DNA of 64,000 nt from Thamnaconus septentrionalis (taxonomy: Eukaryota; Chordata; Actinopteri; Tetraodontiformes; Monacanthidae): the NCBI GenBank assembly GCA_009823395.1, contig CM020513.1, positions 1,977,501 through 2,041,500 of the forward strand, read 5' to 3'. A program made the position numbers and the translations under genes. Under the pieces are notes generated by a model. The model was not told where the DNA came from and ran no database searches. It saw only the letters and a list, made by a program, of their open reading frames with translations. Below are positions 23,096-36,744 of this stretch, one piece after another (positions within the stretch are counted from its first letter, which is position 1; every line of letters starts with the position of its first letter).

Positions 23096-25829
23096 CTGTC
23101 AGGAGGAAGAAAAGATGAGGAAGGAACACAGATAGACAGACAGTCAGGCAGACAGAAAGAAGACAGACAGACAGGGAGGGAGGCAAAGGGGAGAGAAAGA
23201 CGCAGAGAGCTGTGCGTGAGAATGATTCTTTCGCCAAAAAAAGAGAAAAAAACCTCAATACTTTGAAGTGACAGGATTTTTTCTTTGTCGCCAACCCGTC
23301 AATTGTCTTTGCCGCAGTGTGAAGAATAAAGGGTTTGTCAAGGGGGCTTTTCACCACCGTCGGAGAGCGCGCGTGCGATAAGAAAAGTACATCCCTCTGG
23401 TTAATAACAACGTATCCACATAATTCACCCCCTGCTCTCGACAGACAACCCCCCCAAGCCCACCCCCACACCCCCCACTCAGGCGCTCTACTGTCTGATT
23501 CTATTACGCTTCCCCTCAGCCGGCGAACAAAAACACTTTGTGATGCGCTAACAAGGCAACTAGCCTCAGCCGCCACGCGATATAATTCACTCCACTCACT
23601 TCACTGTCAAGCGCCGAGTTGTGAAGTGGAGGTGGCCACTGGTTCTTGCGTGGCTGTAAAACAGACGCAAAACAACAGAGAGTAGAGACGCTCTGGTGTC
23701 TCCAGGAGGAAAACAGTGGCACTTTTACAGTCGAGCCGTCCACATTAAAGTCCTGTGTTTAAGGGTTGGCGTGCAGTATACTGTGTTTCCAGAGCCTGGT
23801 CGTACGTGTTGCAGCATGCTGCCTACTTATTATTTGCTTTAATCACCTTGTAAACCGTCCACTTGATGAAATGGACGCGCCAAGCGGCCACAATGAGGGC
23901 GGGAAAAGGCCCCCAGGGGATTTTCTTTGCCGTGTGACTTGGCGAGGCAGTGATTCGGATCCGGCCTTGCCGCGGATGTATGACAGAGACAATAACAACA
24001 AATGCCTTTAATGATGTTCCCGATAATGAGCGACGGGAGCGGAACAGCCAATTACGATCTCATCTCACATTCCCCTCCGATCGCATCGACTCAGCGACAA
24101 CACTTGGAGATGTTTGTGTTTGTTGGGAATTAATTATCTACAGTCAGACGCACAGATGCAGTTCGCAGACTTCCGCCAATTCCGGTTCGCGGGAAGGTTC
24201 CTGTGTGGCTCCAGTGTTGCTCTCCAGAGGTGTAACAAACTCTAGCTTTCTCTTGATGCTGCTTAAAGCCCTGAAAATGTTTCTGCTTTGTACTTATTTC
24301 CATCAGCTATTTTCAGCTGAAGGTGCAGTAATGTCGCTAAAAAACGTAAAGCATCTAAGAACAAACCTTTATATTTGTTTGAATAAGAGATTAAAAAACA
24401 AAGAAACCCTAAAATACTAGAATAACTGTAAGATTGTCCCCATCAAAGCCAAGATGTGATAAGTTTAGGTTTTTGGTGAAAATTAAATAATCCTATTATT
24501 AATCTTTGTATATCTTGGTCCAAGATTATTGGTGTGGCTGTTTCCTTCATTGCCAAGCTCCACGCTGAAGTATCTTAAGTTAGGCTCAGTATTTAGAAAA
24601 TTATACATGAACCTTCTTCACCTAATACCCTGTTCTTGAGTTGGCGCCACCTGAATGTAATTGTCCCACTTTGAATGTGACAGGAGATTTGTTTGGTCAC
24701 TGCTCTGCATGCCAACTGTGATAAATCCAACAGCTGAAAAACTGCTGGACTGTAACTATTAAAGGTTCACTCCAAAGTACAAATAGACCCAACGTTCGAC
24801 CCACATGGCAGTTTGTGTTGAGATAAATAAAATAGAAACTGTTCTTGCATTTATTATGCGTATGGATGATATTTAAAAAATATTATGGAAAGATAATTTT
24901 TTTCTATGCAGGGCAGCCTATACAATTTATTTCATCACGTTTTTATGCCGAAGGAAACTTTTAAACTTCCAAACAATCATTTGAAAGGTCACATGCTCCT
25001 CACACGTCCTGTGTCGCTGAAATAATTAGCGCCACTCATCCCTGTCCTCTCCGTCTCTTCCTCTTTCTTAAATCAAGTTTGTCCTCGTGCTGAAAACAAG
25101 TGAAGGACGTCCTGATACTCATTCATCACACAAATCCATATTTGTCAGAAGAACCGGGTGACCGGCGACTAAGATGAATCATTGGTATTTCCCCTGTGCT
25201 TCATATACTCGGAGCACTAATCCTACCAATGTTCATATGTACGCTCCGTGGCTCAATGACATTTCTCACTATTTTTTCCGGCAGGCTGTGTTAATTAATT
25301 ACCGACAATCTGAGCAAAAGTCAAAACAAGGACAAACTCTGTGGCACCATTTTTTTTTTTTAACACACTGCTAATTAAGAAGATCTAATTATTTTCAAAC
25401 CACTGATTTTCAAATAAATATTTCTGTTTCCTTTTTTCTTCCTTTCCAGTCAAGGCTTGGATTTGGATTAATAATGTGCTTAGAAGTCACATTTTTGCTG
25501 CTGCTGCTGCTGCTGCTGGTGTTTAACTACATGCCACAGCTTCAACATACAATTCATACAATGAAAGCCAGTGGTGTAGTCAAAGGTATATGTGGGATAC
25601 AGAGCACACCCACTTCTCAATCCCCTCTGATGTGTATCAGGGCATTTATCCTTTGCTGAATGGATTGATTCAAAAAGGGGCATGAATTAAGACTACACAC
25701 ACTTCTCCAGGGACCACGACACCACTGGATGTGTTTTCAGTTCAGTTCAGTTCAGTTCAGTTCAGTTCAGTTCGCTCTCCTAATCTGCCGAGATGTGAAA
25801 TGACTGCATGGGCCTCGTGTTCCACCGAC
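23096..25829 (-). other. pdzrn4: pdzrn4 intron (2734 bp)
   Basis: GT-AG intron separating the two linker exons. The only repeat of note is the TTCAG array next to its donor. No other gene was recognised. Confidence 0.8.
25736..25770. repeat. (TTCAG)7 pentanucleotide repeat
   Basis: Seven perfect TTCAG units about 60 bp inside the intron from the weak GTCGGT donor. On the transcript they read CTGAA. Confidence 0.95.
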
Positions 25830-26083
25830 CTGTCAGAGAGCAGGAAGGGACAGACGTCCGGCACCGGAGGGGTGGACGGCCGCAGCTTTGCCAACGCCAT
25901 GATGTGTTCAAAGGTGATGTCGGTCTGGGTGCACACGTCCACCACGTGGATCTCCTGAGGCGGGCCGTGAGGGCGGCCACTAGGGGTCCGCCTGATGACC
26001 TGCACCATGACGGGGTCCTTGGCAGCGCGGAAGGCCTCCGCCGTCTCCTCATGGCTGGACTTGGACAACTCCTTCCCGTTCAC
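25830..26083 (-). CDS. pdzrn4: pdzrn4 exon: second half of PDZ1 plus linker
   Basis: The 254-nt exon starts in phase 0 after CCTCAG and encodes VNGKELSKSSHEETAEAF and the following strand VMVQVIRR, which is the C-terminal half of PDZ1 (residues 24-56 of the short isoform). A conserved linker follows, with CTQTDITFEHIMALAKLRP and PPVPDVCPFLLSD, which is diagnostic of PDZRN3/PDZRN4. The last codon is split (AG, then C in the next exon) and gives the expected serine before CHSL. The donor is GTCGGT, weaker than the others. Both the long and short isoforms should share this exon and everything downstream. PDZRN4 is a cytoplasmic scaffold and putative ubiquitin ligase of the LNX family. The short form retains only half of PDZ1, so that domain probably cannot fold alone. 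Confidence 0.95.
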
Positions 26084-26739
26084 CTGAGGACAAGAGGCAG
26101 AGAGCCAGCGTTACCGTCGGCCACATGACGGCGCCACCTGCTGTTGGTCACTGTAGAAATGATCTCGGCGACAGATGGGGTTAGGCCAAAGACGGTCCCA
26201 CAAAAAAAAGACCTTTGTGTTTTGGGCCAAAAAGCTGTTTTCTGGCCAATGCCAGAAGAGCCGCAAAAAGAGACTAAAATTTGACTCCTATTATTTCCTA
26301 TAAGAAAATCCAAGAATCTTGATTATTCATCTTGTGGAACTCCAACATTGATTCAATAACCAGTCAGCTTCATGTTAGCTGTGATGGCACTGGGAATCAA
26401 ATGTGGCCAGCTGCACTTTAAAGACCCACAAACAGACAAAGACAAAAACAGCACTTGACTGCAAAGCTAGCTGCTGCCGCTAAGTGCTGAAAATGGACAT
26501 TAGCAAGGCGTTAGCAAGGCTAGTTGGCATCTTTATGTTAGTCGAGACAAAAGAACATTACCAAAACGTTACCAAAGACTCTTTGACTCTGGTCCATGTG
26601 CTTCATCATCTCTATCTTGAACAAAAGATTAATCATCGCTACTAGTTGATGAGCAGCTACTGTCGGTCCCTCACACAAAGCCTCGAGCTAGGTGGCTCGG
26701 TTTGCAAAAGTTCCATCTGTTTTCCATGTATGTATATAT

Positions 26740-26762
26740 AATAGCCTCGATATATATATATG

Positions 26763-26798
<36 letters not shown>

Positions 26799-26809
26799 TT
26801 CCATCTATA

Positions 26810-26860
<51 letters not shown>
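26740..26860. repeat. AT-rich (TA)n arrays and poly-T
   Basis: Two TATATA arrays separated by about 25 bp containing GTTCCATCTATATTA, then a T run of about 18. Confidence 0.9.
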
Positions 26861-26863
<3 letters not shown>

Positions 26864-27611
26864 ACAGCAAAATGGCTGCAATTCAAGTGAGATGGTTTGA
26901 AAACATCATTGTGCCAACGTGGGCCTATAAAAACACGATGCTGCCTGAGAAGAGCATTCTGATGAAATTTTTACATTTCTTCCGGAACGTCTCGACAAAC
27001 AACAGCCGATCAAACAGAAATCTTTATGAGCAGAACACTGGAAAACACACTCTGAGAAACAGATTCGATGCAACGTTATTGGGGCGCTGAGATCAAAGCC
27101 CGGGCCGCCGCCGTCCGACCGGCCGCTCCGTCTCCGAGCTCATCTTCGGGTGAAATGAACAGGATTTTTCAGCGAGATTGAAAAAGCGCTGCAGCTCGGC
27201 AGCCTGCTCCATATCAAGGTATTCATTGCTTCATTTAACACCAATAATTTGTCTGAAAGAGGAGCTCATTGCTGCACTGACACCTGGGAGACTTGGCTCT
27301 GGTGTGAACGCTGCATCCTAAGATTATAATTTAGATAGCCGAGCCAAAGGAGTAAAAAGAGAGATGCGGCACAATGACACCCGCAGGTGTATTTACATAT
27401 GACTCCGGAGCGGATCGCTTCTCTGCTATGGAATTCTGGAAATTAGCCTAAATGGTGTCAGAGAGAGAAAGAAGTGGAATTTATTTTCAGAGCTGAACAG
27501 GATTCTTTGTTGAGGTGAAATTACACTGACAAAAGACGGCGTTGGTTCGGGGTAAAGAAAAAAAGACACAAAACGAACGGCTGGTCCAACACAATTACCT
27601 AAATCATGAGT

Positions 27612-27648
27612 CTGTGTGTGTGTGTGTGTGTGCGTGCGTGCGTGCGCC
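27612..27648. repeat. (GT)n microsatellite
   Basis: GT run ending in GCGTGCGTGC-type units. Confidence 0.9.
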
Positions 27649-30600
27649 CAATGTCTCTAAATGAATGAACATGGTTGAGAAGACACAGCAGGAAAGTGCA
27701 CAAGTTCCAGTTTGCATCTCAGTAGATTCAAACATGTACTGGGAAAAAGAATCCACATGTAGGTTAATACAAAAAAAATCAAAGAGAAACATATGTATCA
27801 ATGTAACTTTTGGTTTTCCCGTCTTATCAGCCAAAAAAAAAAAAAAAAAAAAAAAAATCCTGGGATTTTTGCTAGCAGGTCAAGGCGCTAATATCAGTCT
27901 GGAAGCATCACTAGAGTCACAACTCGCAGCAATAGAGTCCTCGAGCTGCTGATCATCATCGTAGCTCAGTCTGACTCTGCAGCCTGGATGGCATGGTGAT
28001 TTCATTCAGTCACCAGGTTTTGCTGGTTTACATCACAAATGCCGTTTATGGGTTCTGAAAACCCAAGAGATTTAGCAAACATTCCATCTGGCCTGTCTGC
28101 CAGATGATGAAAAACAAACCACTCTGGGGACAGCATTGATGCTGCACTTCTGTGAACTGTCACTAAACACAGACTGGAAGTCAGAAGTTTTCAAAATAGG
28201 TTGAGTTTTTCCAGCTTCTTTACTGTCTCTTCCAGCATCCTGGTGCTGAGCAGGATGAGAGCTTCCTGCTTTAACAACCGCAATAAAGACTCATATCTGT
28301 GGAGATCGCCTCTAATTTATTCTTTCAATTTTCAGCGCTTTCACTTGGCTGACCTCATTACCTGCTGACAGAAGCAACACCGCAACAACAACTAAAAATG
28401 ATTTAATAAACATTTGCACCATAGCAGTAAGTTTCATCCTCCCAGCTCCATCCCCAAGACGCTCGGAATGTTTTTCTTCTTCTCCTCCTTAATGTGCGTC
28501 TCCAGAGCGATGCCCTACAAAACAACTACTGTTATTTATTTATTTGTTTTTATTCCCTCCAGCTGGGGAACTCCACGGAACTCCTGTAGCTGCTTTTGCA
28601 CTCTGGCACGGCTCCCCTGCCTCCTGACGTGACCTTTGTTTTTGTAGCGTTGCTGCATTAATCACCAGAGCGAGTTGTGAACTGGGTCAACGTCGCCCGC
28701 GTGGAACCGCAGGGCGTTCTGGGAGGGGGGCGGGGAGGCGGACCGAGGAAAATCAAAAGGCATTCTTGCTGCGCCTCCTTCCATTGTTCTGACCAGTCAG
28801 CAGATATTCAATACAGCAGCGCTTCACATTAAAATGCTGTCTTACAGACAGCAATTAGCTTAGCGCGGCCTCCCTACCTCCTCCACTCTTCCCCTCTTCT
28901 TTTGTGGTATTTCTCCCTGGTACAGCTTTGCTCGGTGCAAACAAAGGAGACCGTCGCAGACAAATGAAGGCGGCGATGGTGTGTGACAGTCCTGCTGAAG
29001 GATGATCAAATTTCCCGGCTCTCCCCTGGTAGAGGCCGGCCGGTCCATGCTCCTCCTACTCTTCTTCTTCTTCTTCTTCTTCTTCCTCGTCCTCCTCAAC
29101 ACACGCTAGATTCACCATTGCAATCAAACGAGAGGAAGCACTTCGGGAGAAAAGAGGAAGGAGTATTTTGCGAGCGTGTGTAATACTCTCTTCACTGGAA
29201 CGCCACATGGAAAATGAATCCCGAGTCCACGCAGGAATGTCAAGTAGCCTTAACTGCTGGACGAGGGACGGCGCTGCTCTCACTGTGTGCGTCTGTCCCG
29301 CCACACGCAGCCGCCTCGGCTTTTGCTTTTTGTTTTTCTGCGGCCTAGTGTCTGTCGGTGTGGCAGATGGGGAGAGTTTCTGCAGGTCCGGCTGCAGCGT
29401 TCCGGATATTCCCACATGCTGAAAATCTGTCGTCAGCACAGCCGCTCAAGTTCATCTCTGTCCATCATCAGCGAGCTAAGACATTTTGCAATGAATCTGG
29501 TCCACATCTAACTCTTGTGGTTACTGAGGAAACAACTTTATATATTTTTTTCAATGTACAAAGGTCCATTTTAAAAAAAATAATATATATATTTTCTAGG
29601 AATGATCAGCGTCACTAGCCGGTCAGTGAACTCCATCCTGTACTTCTTTTGCTTGCTCTACATTTAATAAAGTGCTAGAAATCGCCCTCCGTGAGGTCAT
29701 CAAGGGTGTCGTTATGAGGATGTTAACAGACAGTGTTTTTTTTAACCTTTCTGCAGCTTTTGGAACAATTAATCAGGTGAAGCAGCTTTGCTTCAGTCCA
29801 GGATGAAAGTGATCTGGTATATTCTTGCAAGTTCACCACTACTTTTTCCCACTAGCCATCACTCCAGCTATGGCCGTTTGGGTTTCTGACGTCAGCGAAA
29901 AAATATTTTGCCAACTGAAGATTTTGTTTGCCGGGACGTCACGCTCGTGTACGCCGTCTCGGTGAATAAAACATGCTGGCAAGAAATTATTTAGCAGCCT
30001 CCGTGCATTGCGAGCTCTCCAAGCGCCGCGTATGCACACAGCTGACAGGAAACTCATCCCTGGTCTTCTGCAAAAACCCGTGGCTGTAATAATTGGCTGT
30101 GAAACGAGTCCCGGGATCCGATCAGGTAAACAGGAAGCTGGAAGGGGGAGCGGTGGCAGGAAAGCAGCACCAGGACACATCTGTCGGCTGTTTGCACAGT
30201 GAAGGCGCAGCAGCTGCAGCCAGGAGAGGGGAGAAAATACATAGATATATAAATCCGGCCTCCTATCACACAGGGCTTCCCAGCCTTGGCACACATTGTA
30301 AAACAGTTTAGTGGAGTGTTTGTCGAGGTGACGAAACCTCTTCTTTCCCTTCGCAGGAAGCCTGTATTGACGGAGGCGCTCAGCTGTGAGAGGCTGAATC
30401 CCACATCTCCTTGTTTTTTTTTTTTTCCAATAAAAGCAAACAAACCAACTGTCAGACTTCACTGACTGAGGTTGTTCTCCCACACCTGTGAGTCGCCCTC
30501 GGCAACATACAGCAGCCTGAACAGCCCCCCGCCTTCTTTATGATTTGCGACGCAGCTCGTGCTTTCTCCTGCGGGTACGAGGACGAGCAGGAAGCAGGAG

Positions 30601-32017
30601 GCATTAGCGCCTGAGTCCCCGCCCCACTCCAGGTTCCTCCCCCTCTCTGCTGGGTTGTTGTCTCATCGGCTCCTCCCACAGGCCGAGGGTGGAACGTCTG
30701 CGTAGAGGTTCTGCCTCAGCCAGCGCCAGCAGCTTGCAGGCGATGGAGGCCGATGGAGGTGATTGATGCACTTCCCGAGAAGCCGCAGGCAGTCGGCTCT
30801 AATAGTCCATTAGCTTTTTTTTTATTTTACGCCTCTGAATTAACTGCACTCGTTGCCTTTACGGCGCACATGTCGCACTCTGAATCTCAATGAAATGTTT
30901 TTGTTTACCGGGTTTTATGGCACGAAGACAGTCGGCCTTCTGTCCTGAAGCCAGCGCAGCAAGGTCACCCTTCCTGTTCCCCTTGAATCTTTCCTTCCTT
31001 CCTTTCTTCCTTCTTTCCTGTCTGACTCAATGAGGCAGCGCAAAGAACATCGCAGACTCTTATTTAACCAGTGTCTGTAACCTTGAGTGCTGCACTTAAC
31101 ATCTGCACCAGTCGCTGTTACGCCAGCGCCTGTGTGTCCGTGTGTTTGTGTGTGTCTGTGTGTGTGTGTGTGCGTGCGTGCGTGCGTGTATGTGCAGCAC
31201 ACCTGCTGGTTTGAGTGGCAGGCTGCGAAGTGTGGAGTGCACACAGGCAGATGGAGGGAAGTGTAACATGTAGGTCACTCAGCCTGGAGTCCGTCTGCAC
31301 CAGCAGCTCTTCCTGTTGAAGCGCCGGATACTCGCCGACCCGTCTGCCGCGTGGACGTCCACGATTAAACACATGCTTTTCTGCTTTTTTTTTTTTTTTA
31401 AATGTTATTTTTTCTTTCTCATGGTTCTGGACTGAATGAAATGTGTCTGTGGAACTTTGAAGGGTTTAGACATTCAAGTCCAAAACATTTTGACAGTGCC
31501 AGGCAAGCTGCTTCCTTCCTTTATTTATTTATTTATTCATTTATTTTCTTGTGTCACTGTGCCAATTATCTGCTGTTTTAATCAAACAGATTTGGCAAGT
31601 TCCAAAAAAATGCTCCAAAAAATGTTAACGTGGCAGCAGGCAAGTTTATTGGAGCTCTCTCATCCCAGAGTGCTTGTTTTGGTCTCGGTTTTTGGTCACA
31701 GGGTTCGGCGTAATTAGTCTGACAAGCGCAAGGAAACTTCAGCAAATGGACGACTAAGAGCTGCTTTTGGAAATGTCAGTGTTTGATCTCCAATCAGGCA
31801 AAACCATCACGGAGCACCTGTGACTCCAAGACAAGTTGTCAACGTCACCACCTTACGAGAGAGTGAATCATTTCATCTCACGCGGTGACTCTGATTTCAG
31901 CCCCTGGTCCACGTCGGCACTCTGTGTTGACTGCCTGCAAATGCAGCTGCAGGTATGACTAGCAGTGTGGATTCTTTTTGCTAAATAACTGTATGTTTTT
32001 TCATATTTGCAGGTCAG

Positions 32018-32119
32018 ATAAGGGGTCCCTATTACAGTCATATAAGGTTTCACTAAACTCATTTTGGTGGTCCACTTCAAACAATGAACAAGGCAAGAGA
32101 AGTTGTCATTGTTTCATAG

Positions 32120-32151
<32 letters not shown>

Positions 32152-32223
32152 GTTGGCATGTCAGTAATGGAATAAGTGTTTAAGAGGTAAAAAAGGCTGC
32201 TTTTTGTAATAGGACACCTTTAA
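32018..32223. mobile_element. TTAA-type MITE, about 206 bp
   Basis: The left end ATAAGGGGTCCCTATTACA and the right end, whose reverse complement reads TTAAAGGTGTCCTATTACA, form terminal inverted repeats of about 17 bp with few mismatches. TTAA/ATAA at the borders suggests TTAA target duplication (piggyBac- or Kolobok-like). The TTAAAGG-GTCCTATTA end is one I recall as frequent in teleosts. A (GT)n run lies inside. Confidence 0.7.
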
Positions 32224-33305
32224 GTTTGGGTCCTGGGGAAACAATGTGTTTCACTTCAAGGTCCCAGGTTGGAAAAATTGAGCGAGTGCAATGTTTAGTG
32301 TCCATGCCAGCCAGAAAGATGCATGAGACTATGCAGGGAAGCATAATTGAACAGTTATACTCGTGGGACCATGAATAAAAGAATAACAGACTATGCAGCA
32401 ATAGAGCAGAAGACAGTTTAATAGGAACGTCAGTCACTTCCAAGTGCAGTCTGCAGTCTTCCTCACCCAACCACCCAAACAGTTGCCTCACTGCAACCAC
32501 AGCAACAGCAGCAGCAACAACCACATCACTGCCGCGTTTCAACTCCTTCTTTCGACACTCTGACCCAATTTCAATTTTCATAAAAAGAAAATGAGCGAGA
32601 GCAGCATGATTGAGTGGAGAAATGAAATTAAACACTCCCAGAGCTGAGCGGGACTTGTGTTCTCCGTGTGAGCTTGGCTGCTGCCTCTTCCCATCAACCA
32701 GAAAATGTCTCTGGATCCTTTTTACGTCCAAATGTCTCATTTCAATAATAAGTGTCTGAGTAAAATATGGGCCAAGGTCCGCACCAATGCAGCCCCTTAT
32801 GACTACATAAATCACCCCCAGACAGTCGCCGCTGCTATCAGAGTGAGTCAAGTGCCAGTCGCATGAAACGGGGAGTGGGAGTGGGAGTGGGGGGAGGGGG
32901 AACACCACTGGGGAAATTTGACGATGCCCTCAGCATCCTCATGCGAGCCAATGTACAGGCATCCTTTGACCCTTAAAAGCCACATAAAACACGCACAACA
33001 ATGCCCCTGGGCTCCTTCCCGCATTTTGAAGGACCCACAAGTCGCCGCTGGGGTTTAATACCCCCGATGAATTCCACCGTCTGATGAATTCCGCCAATTT
33101 TCTCCCCTGAGGAGGAGCAATCTGATGTGGAGCGCCGCCTTTATCGCATTCCTCGCGCATTCAGTCAGCACAGAGTGCTAGAAAGATTACGGGCCACCTT
33201 TTAACATACATTTACTGTCCAGTCCTCAGGACCCCAGTAATAAAGGGATGGAGGGGAGGCATGGAGGAATCCGTCAAGAATCCAGGAAGTCACATAGCAG
33301 AGATA

Positions 33306-33363
33306 GCTAGCTAGCTAGATAGATAGATAGATATATAGCTACATAGATAGATAGCTAGATAGC

Positions 33364-33399
<36 letters not shown>
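33306..33399. repeat. (GATA)n microsatellite with GCTA variants
   Basis: TAGC/TAGA units grade into perfect (TAGA)n. Confidence 0.95.
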
Positions 33400-34619
33400 C
33401 GAATAAAAGACTTTTGGATTCTCTCTTTTAACTACAAAGATGAACAATAATCACTGTAATTATATTGATGTTGTTTCTAGTGTTCTGATACAGGTAATGC
33501 CTCATCCAAGATCATAATGCAGCATTAGAGGACAGTTAAATAAACCATTTTGTCACTTCCACAGTTCTGCAAAATCTAGAGAACCGGCGGCTAAATGAGT
33601 GTTTCAGCCTCATCGCCGCCAGATTGCCACTAAATGTTGGATTATTGCACAGATTTTGGCTGGCGTGAAATTCCACAGCAGATTTTTAATACGATTTGGG
33701 AGCGGCAGAGGGGAACAGAGCGCCAAGTTAATCAGCTTGTTTCAAGGTTAATGGTACACGCCGGGTGTGTTTGCAAAGGAGCTCTTGGAGATGCACAAGT
33801 AATCTCTGCGCTCAACTTTACAAGGTCTCGCCATTTTGCCATGAGGACGGGGGGAGTAAATTGGATGGGATTAAAAAAAAAAGAGGTGGATGAGCGACAT
33901 GGATGAGGGACTTTCCCCTTGAAGGTGTACGGTCTGGTCGCCGGAGACGAGGTGGAGGGATTGCTTGTTGCGTGCTGTCGCAAAACAGCCTTGGGCGGCA
34001 TCGGAAGACGCTTTGCCAGGAGTAATGGGAGCCATCAGCACGTCGGCTGAGGAGAATCAAGCGGGCGTCACCGAGGAACATCGTCCACATGTGCCAAGGG
34101 TCAGACGAGAAAGGAGGAACAAGGCCAATTTGATGAGAAGGACAAAATAACCAGCTGAACCAGATAGTTCCATCTTGATCTTACACTGGTAGAGGGAAAC
34201 AAGCCAAGGCCGGTCTGCTGGTCTCACAGCGGACTGGGAAGAACCTGAATGCCACAAATGTCTCTTTTCCTCACATTCAAGGCGCTAAATCTTGCAATCT
34301 CTGCATTTTGCCGCGGATCAGCTGCTATTTCCTAAATGCCAGACACGTCGCCAGCCTGACTAAAGGCGTCTCGTCCTGCCTCCCCGTCACTCGCCTCTCC
34401 AGTGGGCGCTTTACTCTTTAGCCATGCAGGAGGAAGTGGAGGTCAGTGGGCGGCATGCAGAGGTTCTTGTCTTCAAAGAATGAACAGGCAGGAGCAGGGA
34501 AGTCAGCCACAGACGACTGCAGCAGGCTGTTGGATGTTCAGGGGCCCAGTTTGATTTTGTGCTCAAAACATCTAGAGGCTAAATTATTTTGCAAGCAGCC
34601 CCAATGTTCAAGAACACGA

Positions 34620-34908
34620 CAGGGTGGTGCAGTGGTAAGCGCTGCCGCCTCACCGTAAGGAGGTTGTGGGTTCGATTCCAGGCCTGGAACCTTTCTGTGT
34701 GCAGTTTGCATGTTGTCCCTGTGTCTGCGTGGGTTCTTCGGTTTCCTCCCACAAAAAGCATGCATGAAACTTTAAATTGTCTGTAGGTGTGTATTTGAGT
34801 ATGCATGGCTGTTTTTCTCTATGAACTGGCGACTTTTCCAGGGTGTCACCCTGCCTTCGCCCTACAACAGCTGGGAGAGGCACCAGCAGAAGTTGGGATG
34901 GATGGATG
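34620..34908 (+). mobile_element. tRNA-derived SINE, near full length
   Basis: The 5' head has an A-box-like GGTGCAGTGGTAAGCG and a B box GGGTTCGATTCC. It continues into a body containing TGCGTGGGTTCTTCGGTTTC and a 3' domain with ACTGGCGACTTTTCCAGGGT, and ends in GGATGGATGGATG. This is the architecture of the common teleost SINEs with a LINE-related tail. It is inserted in the large intron, antisense to pdzrn4. Confidence 0.85.
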
Positions 34909-35890
34909 TTTCCGATGTCCATTTGATCTCATGTGATTTGAGGTCAGAATAGAAAAATAATAAATAAATCTCAAAACCCAAAACAGATCCTTGCAAGCAG
35001 AGCTGCTCTTTCAGTGAATCATATTAATTAGACATAATTCTGTGAAGTCACAATTTTTTAACTTAATTGGACTTTAAAACTCAACAGACAGACAGACATA
35101 GAGAGAAGACAGCCAGACAGCAGAGGACCTGATAAAGGAGCCAATGAAACAACAAATCCAGAAAAAGTGAAAGTGGCAGATGTGGACAACTCCAGCCGCG
35201 TCAAAGGGACCACAACCACAAGACTCCGAGGCTCCGCTTCCAGCTGCTTCTGCACGCCTTCAAACCATAATTCAAAGCCAAGAGGGAGGACTGGCTGGAG
35301 AAATAGCTGGCAAATATCGGAAGAAATGTCGGTGCTGTGGAGTCGCAGCGGCGAGTAAACAGGGAGATATTGACTTCACAGGTCTCTCACAAGCCTCGGT
35401 GCCGCGGGGATCAAGCTGACTCACCGCCGGCGCTGAATCTTACAAACAAACGCTTGGAAAAGTTCTCTGGGAGTAATTACACCGACAAGCAGCCAGTAAA
35501 CATCCACATCCCAGGCAGCGGAGGCAGCGGCGACTCCTCTGAAAGGTGGGCCGGCGAGGAGGGAGGGAGGCAATCTAGGGTTCAACACATCGAGCAGTGA
35601 ATCAGTGAATCGGTTCAAAAGAATCAGTTTCATCAGAAAAGGACTCAGGCAGAAAGAGACAAAGTTGCCTGTGACAGTCGCACTCTTGTGAAGAGCGGCG
35701 GCCATTGAAAGGAAGGACGTTATCTGTGAAGGCTGATCACAGGAGTGATCAATCTCCTTCAGGGCCTGCCAAGGGACGAGGGAGGTGGGGCCGTCCTCTC
35801 GGCCCCGCCCACCCAGGACCAGGTTCTCACTCAATAAACAAAAGGAGGAAAACTGGAATAAGATTTGCCACTTCCCACTTTGACCTGATT

Positions 35891-35940
35891 ACACACACAC
35901 ACACACACACACACAACGGTGTGTGTGTGTGTGTGTGTGT
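35891..35940. repeat. (AC)12-(GT)11 inverted dinucleotide repeat
   Basis: An AC run (35891-35914) and a GT run (35919-35940) are separated by only AACG, giving a perfect hairpin of 22 bp. Confidence 0.97.
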
Positions 35941-36555
35941 GGAGTCAGAAATTAGTCCCATAAGTGTTTTGCATGATCAGAAAAAAACACTCTAACCTGC
36001 TCACATCACCTGAGGTGCTCAAAAGAAGACGCGCTGCTTGGCCTCGGCACCAGGGACACAAACTCATGGTGGAGGTTGTTTGGTTTTTTCAACAATTAAT
36101 GGAAAGGAGTCCAAATCACCTTCCTAGTGGGAAAACACAGGAGCAGGGTGACATTATTTTTTATGAGATGTCGCTCTCTGCTCTTGATGCCCCCACATCG
36201 CTTGTTCTCTATTTAGCAACAAAAGAGAAAAAAATTCCTGAAATCTAATCAGCTGAATACGTAGAAGTAGAAGAACAGCTGCGTCGCATGTTTTCTTAGC
36301 CAAGCAGCTGAGAAAAGTGAAAACCAGAGCATTTACAACAACAGCAGCAGCACTGATCATGTGACCTCTGATGGAAACGACACTGAAACAGTTTTGGGCC
36401 TAATGAAACACCTGTCAGACCGTGTTTATATGACCCGGGGTCTTGTGCGATTAATGAGCTGTAACATCACTTTCACTCTTGACGGACGATCCATTAAATA
36501 AAAAGCAGCTCCGCCTCCACCTGTCAACAACTTTAATGAGTGCGGATAAAAAGAA

Positions 36556-36578
36556 AGAGAGAGAGAGAGAGTGGGGGG

Positions 36579-36610
<32 letters not shown>

Positions 36611-36635
36611 GAGAGGGAGAGAGAGAGAGAGAGAG
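36556..36635. repeat. (GA)n microsatellite
   Basis: Interrupted GA run with GGGGGG and CA interruptions, directly before the LINE relic. Confidence 0.95.
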
Positions 36636-36744
36636 CGAAGACACGTTCCGGCCAAAGCATCTTCTCAACGCAAAAAACATTAGGCAGGATGGACTCCTGA
36701 TCACCTAGAACATTCAAGCGGAACATCCACCTCTTACAACAACA

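Noticed and set aside
29839..30483. 214-aa open frame on the minus strand
   Set aside because: No domain, splice context or codon bias suggests a gene.
32180..32908. 242-aa open frame on the minus strand in the intron
   Set aside because: It starts at GTG in a GGGAGT-rich tract, shows no recognisable domain, and is of a length possible by chance in 128 kb of strand.
33306..33399. CRISPR-like or regulatory array
   Set aside because: It is a simple GATA microsatellite without spacers.
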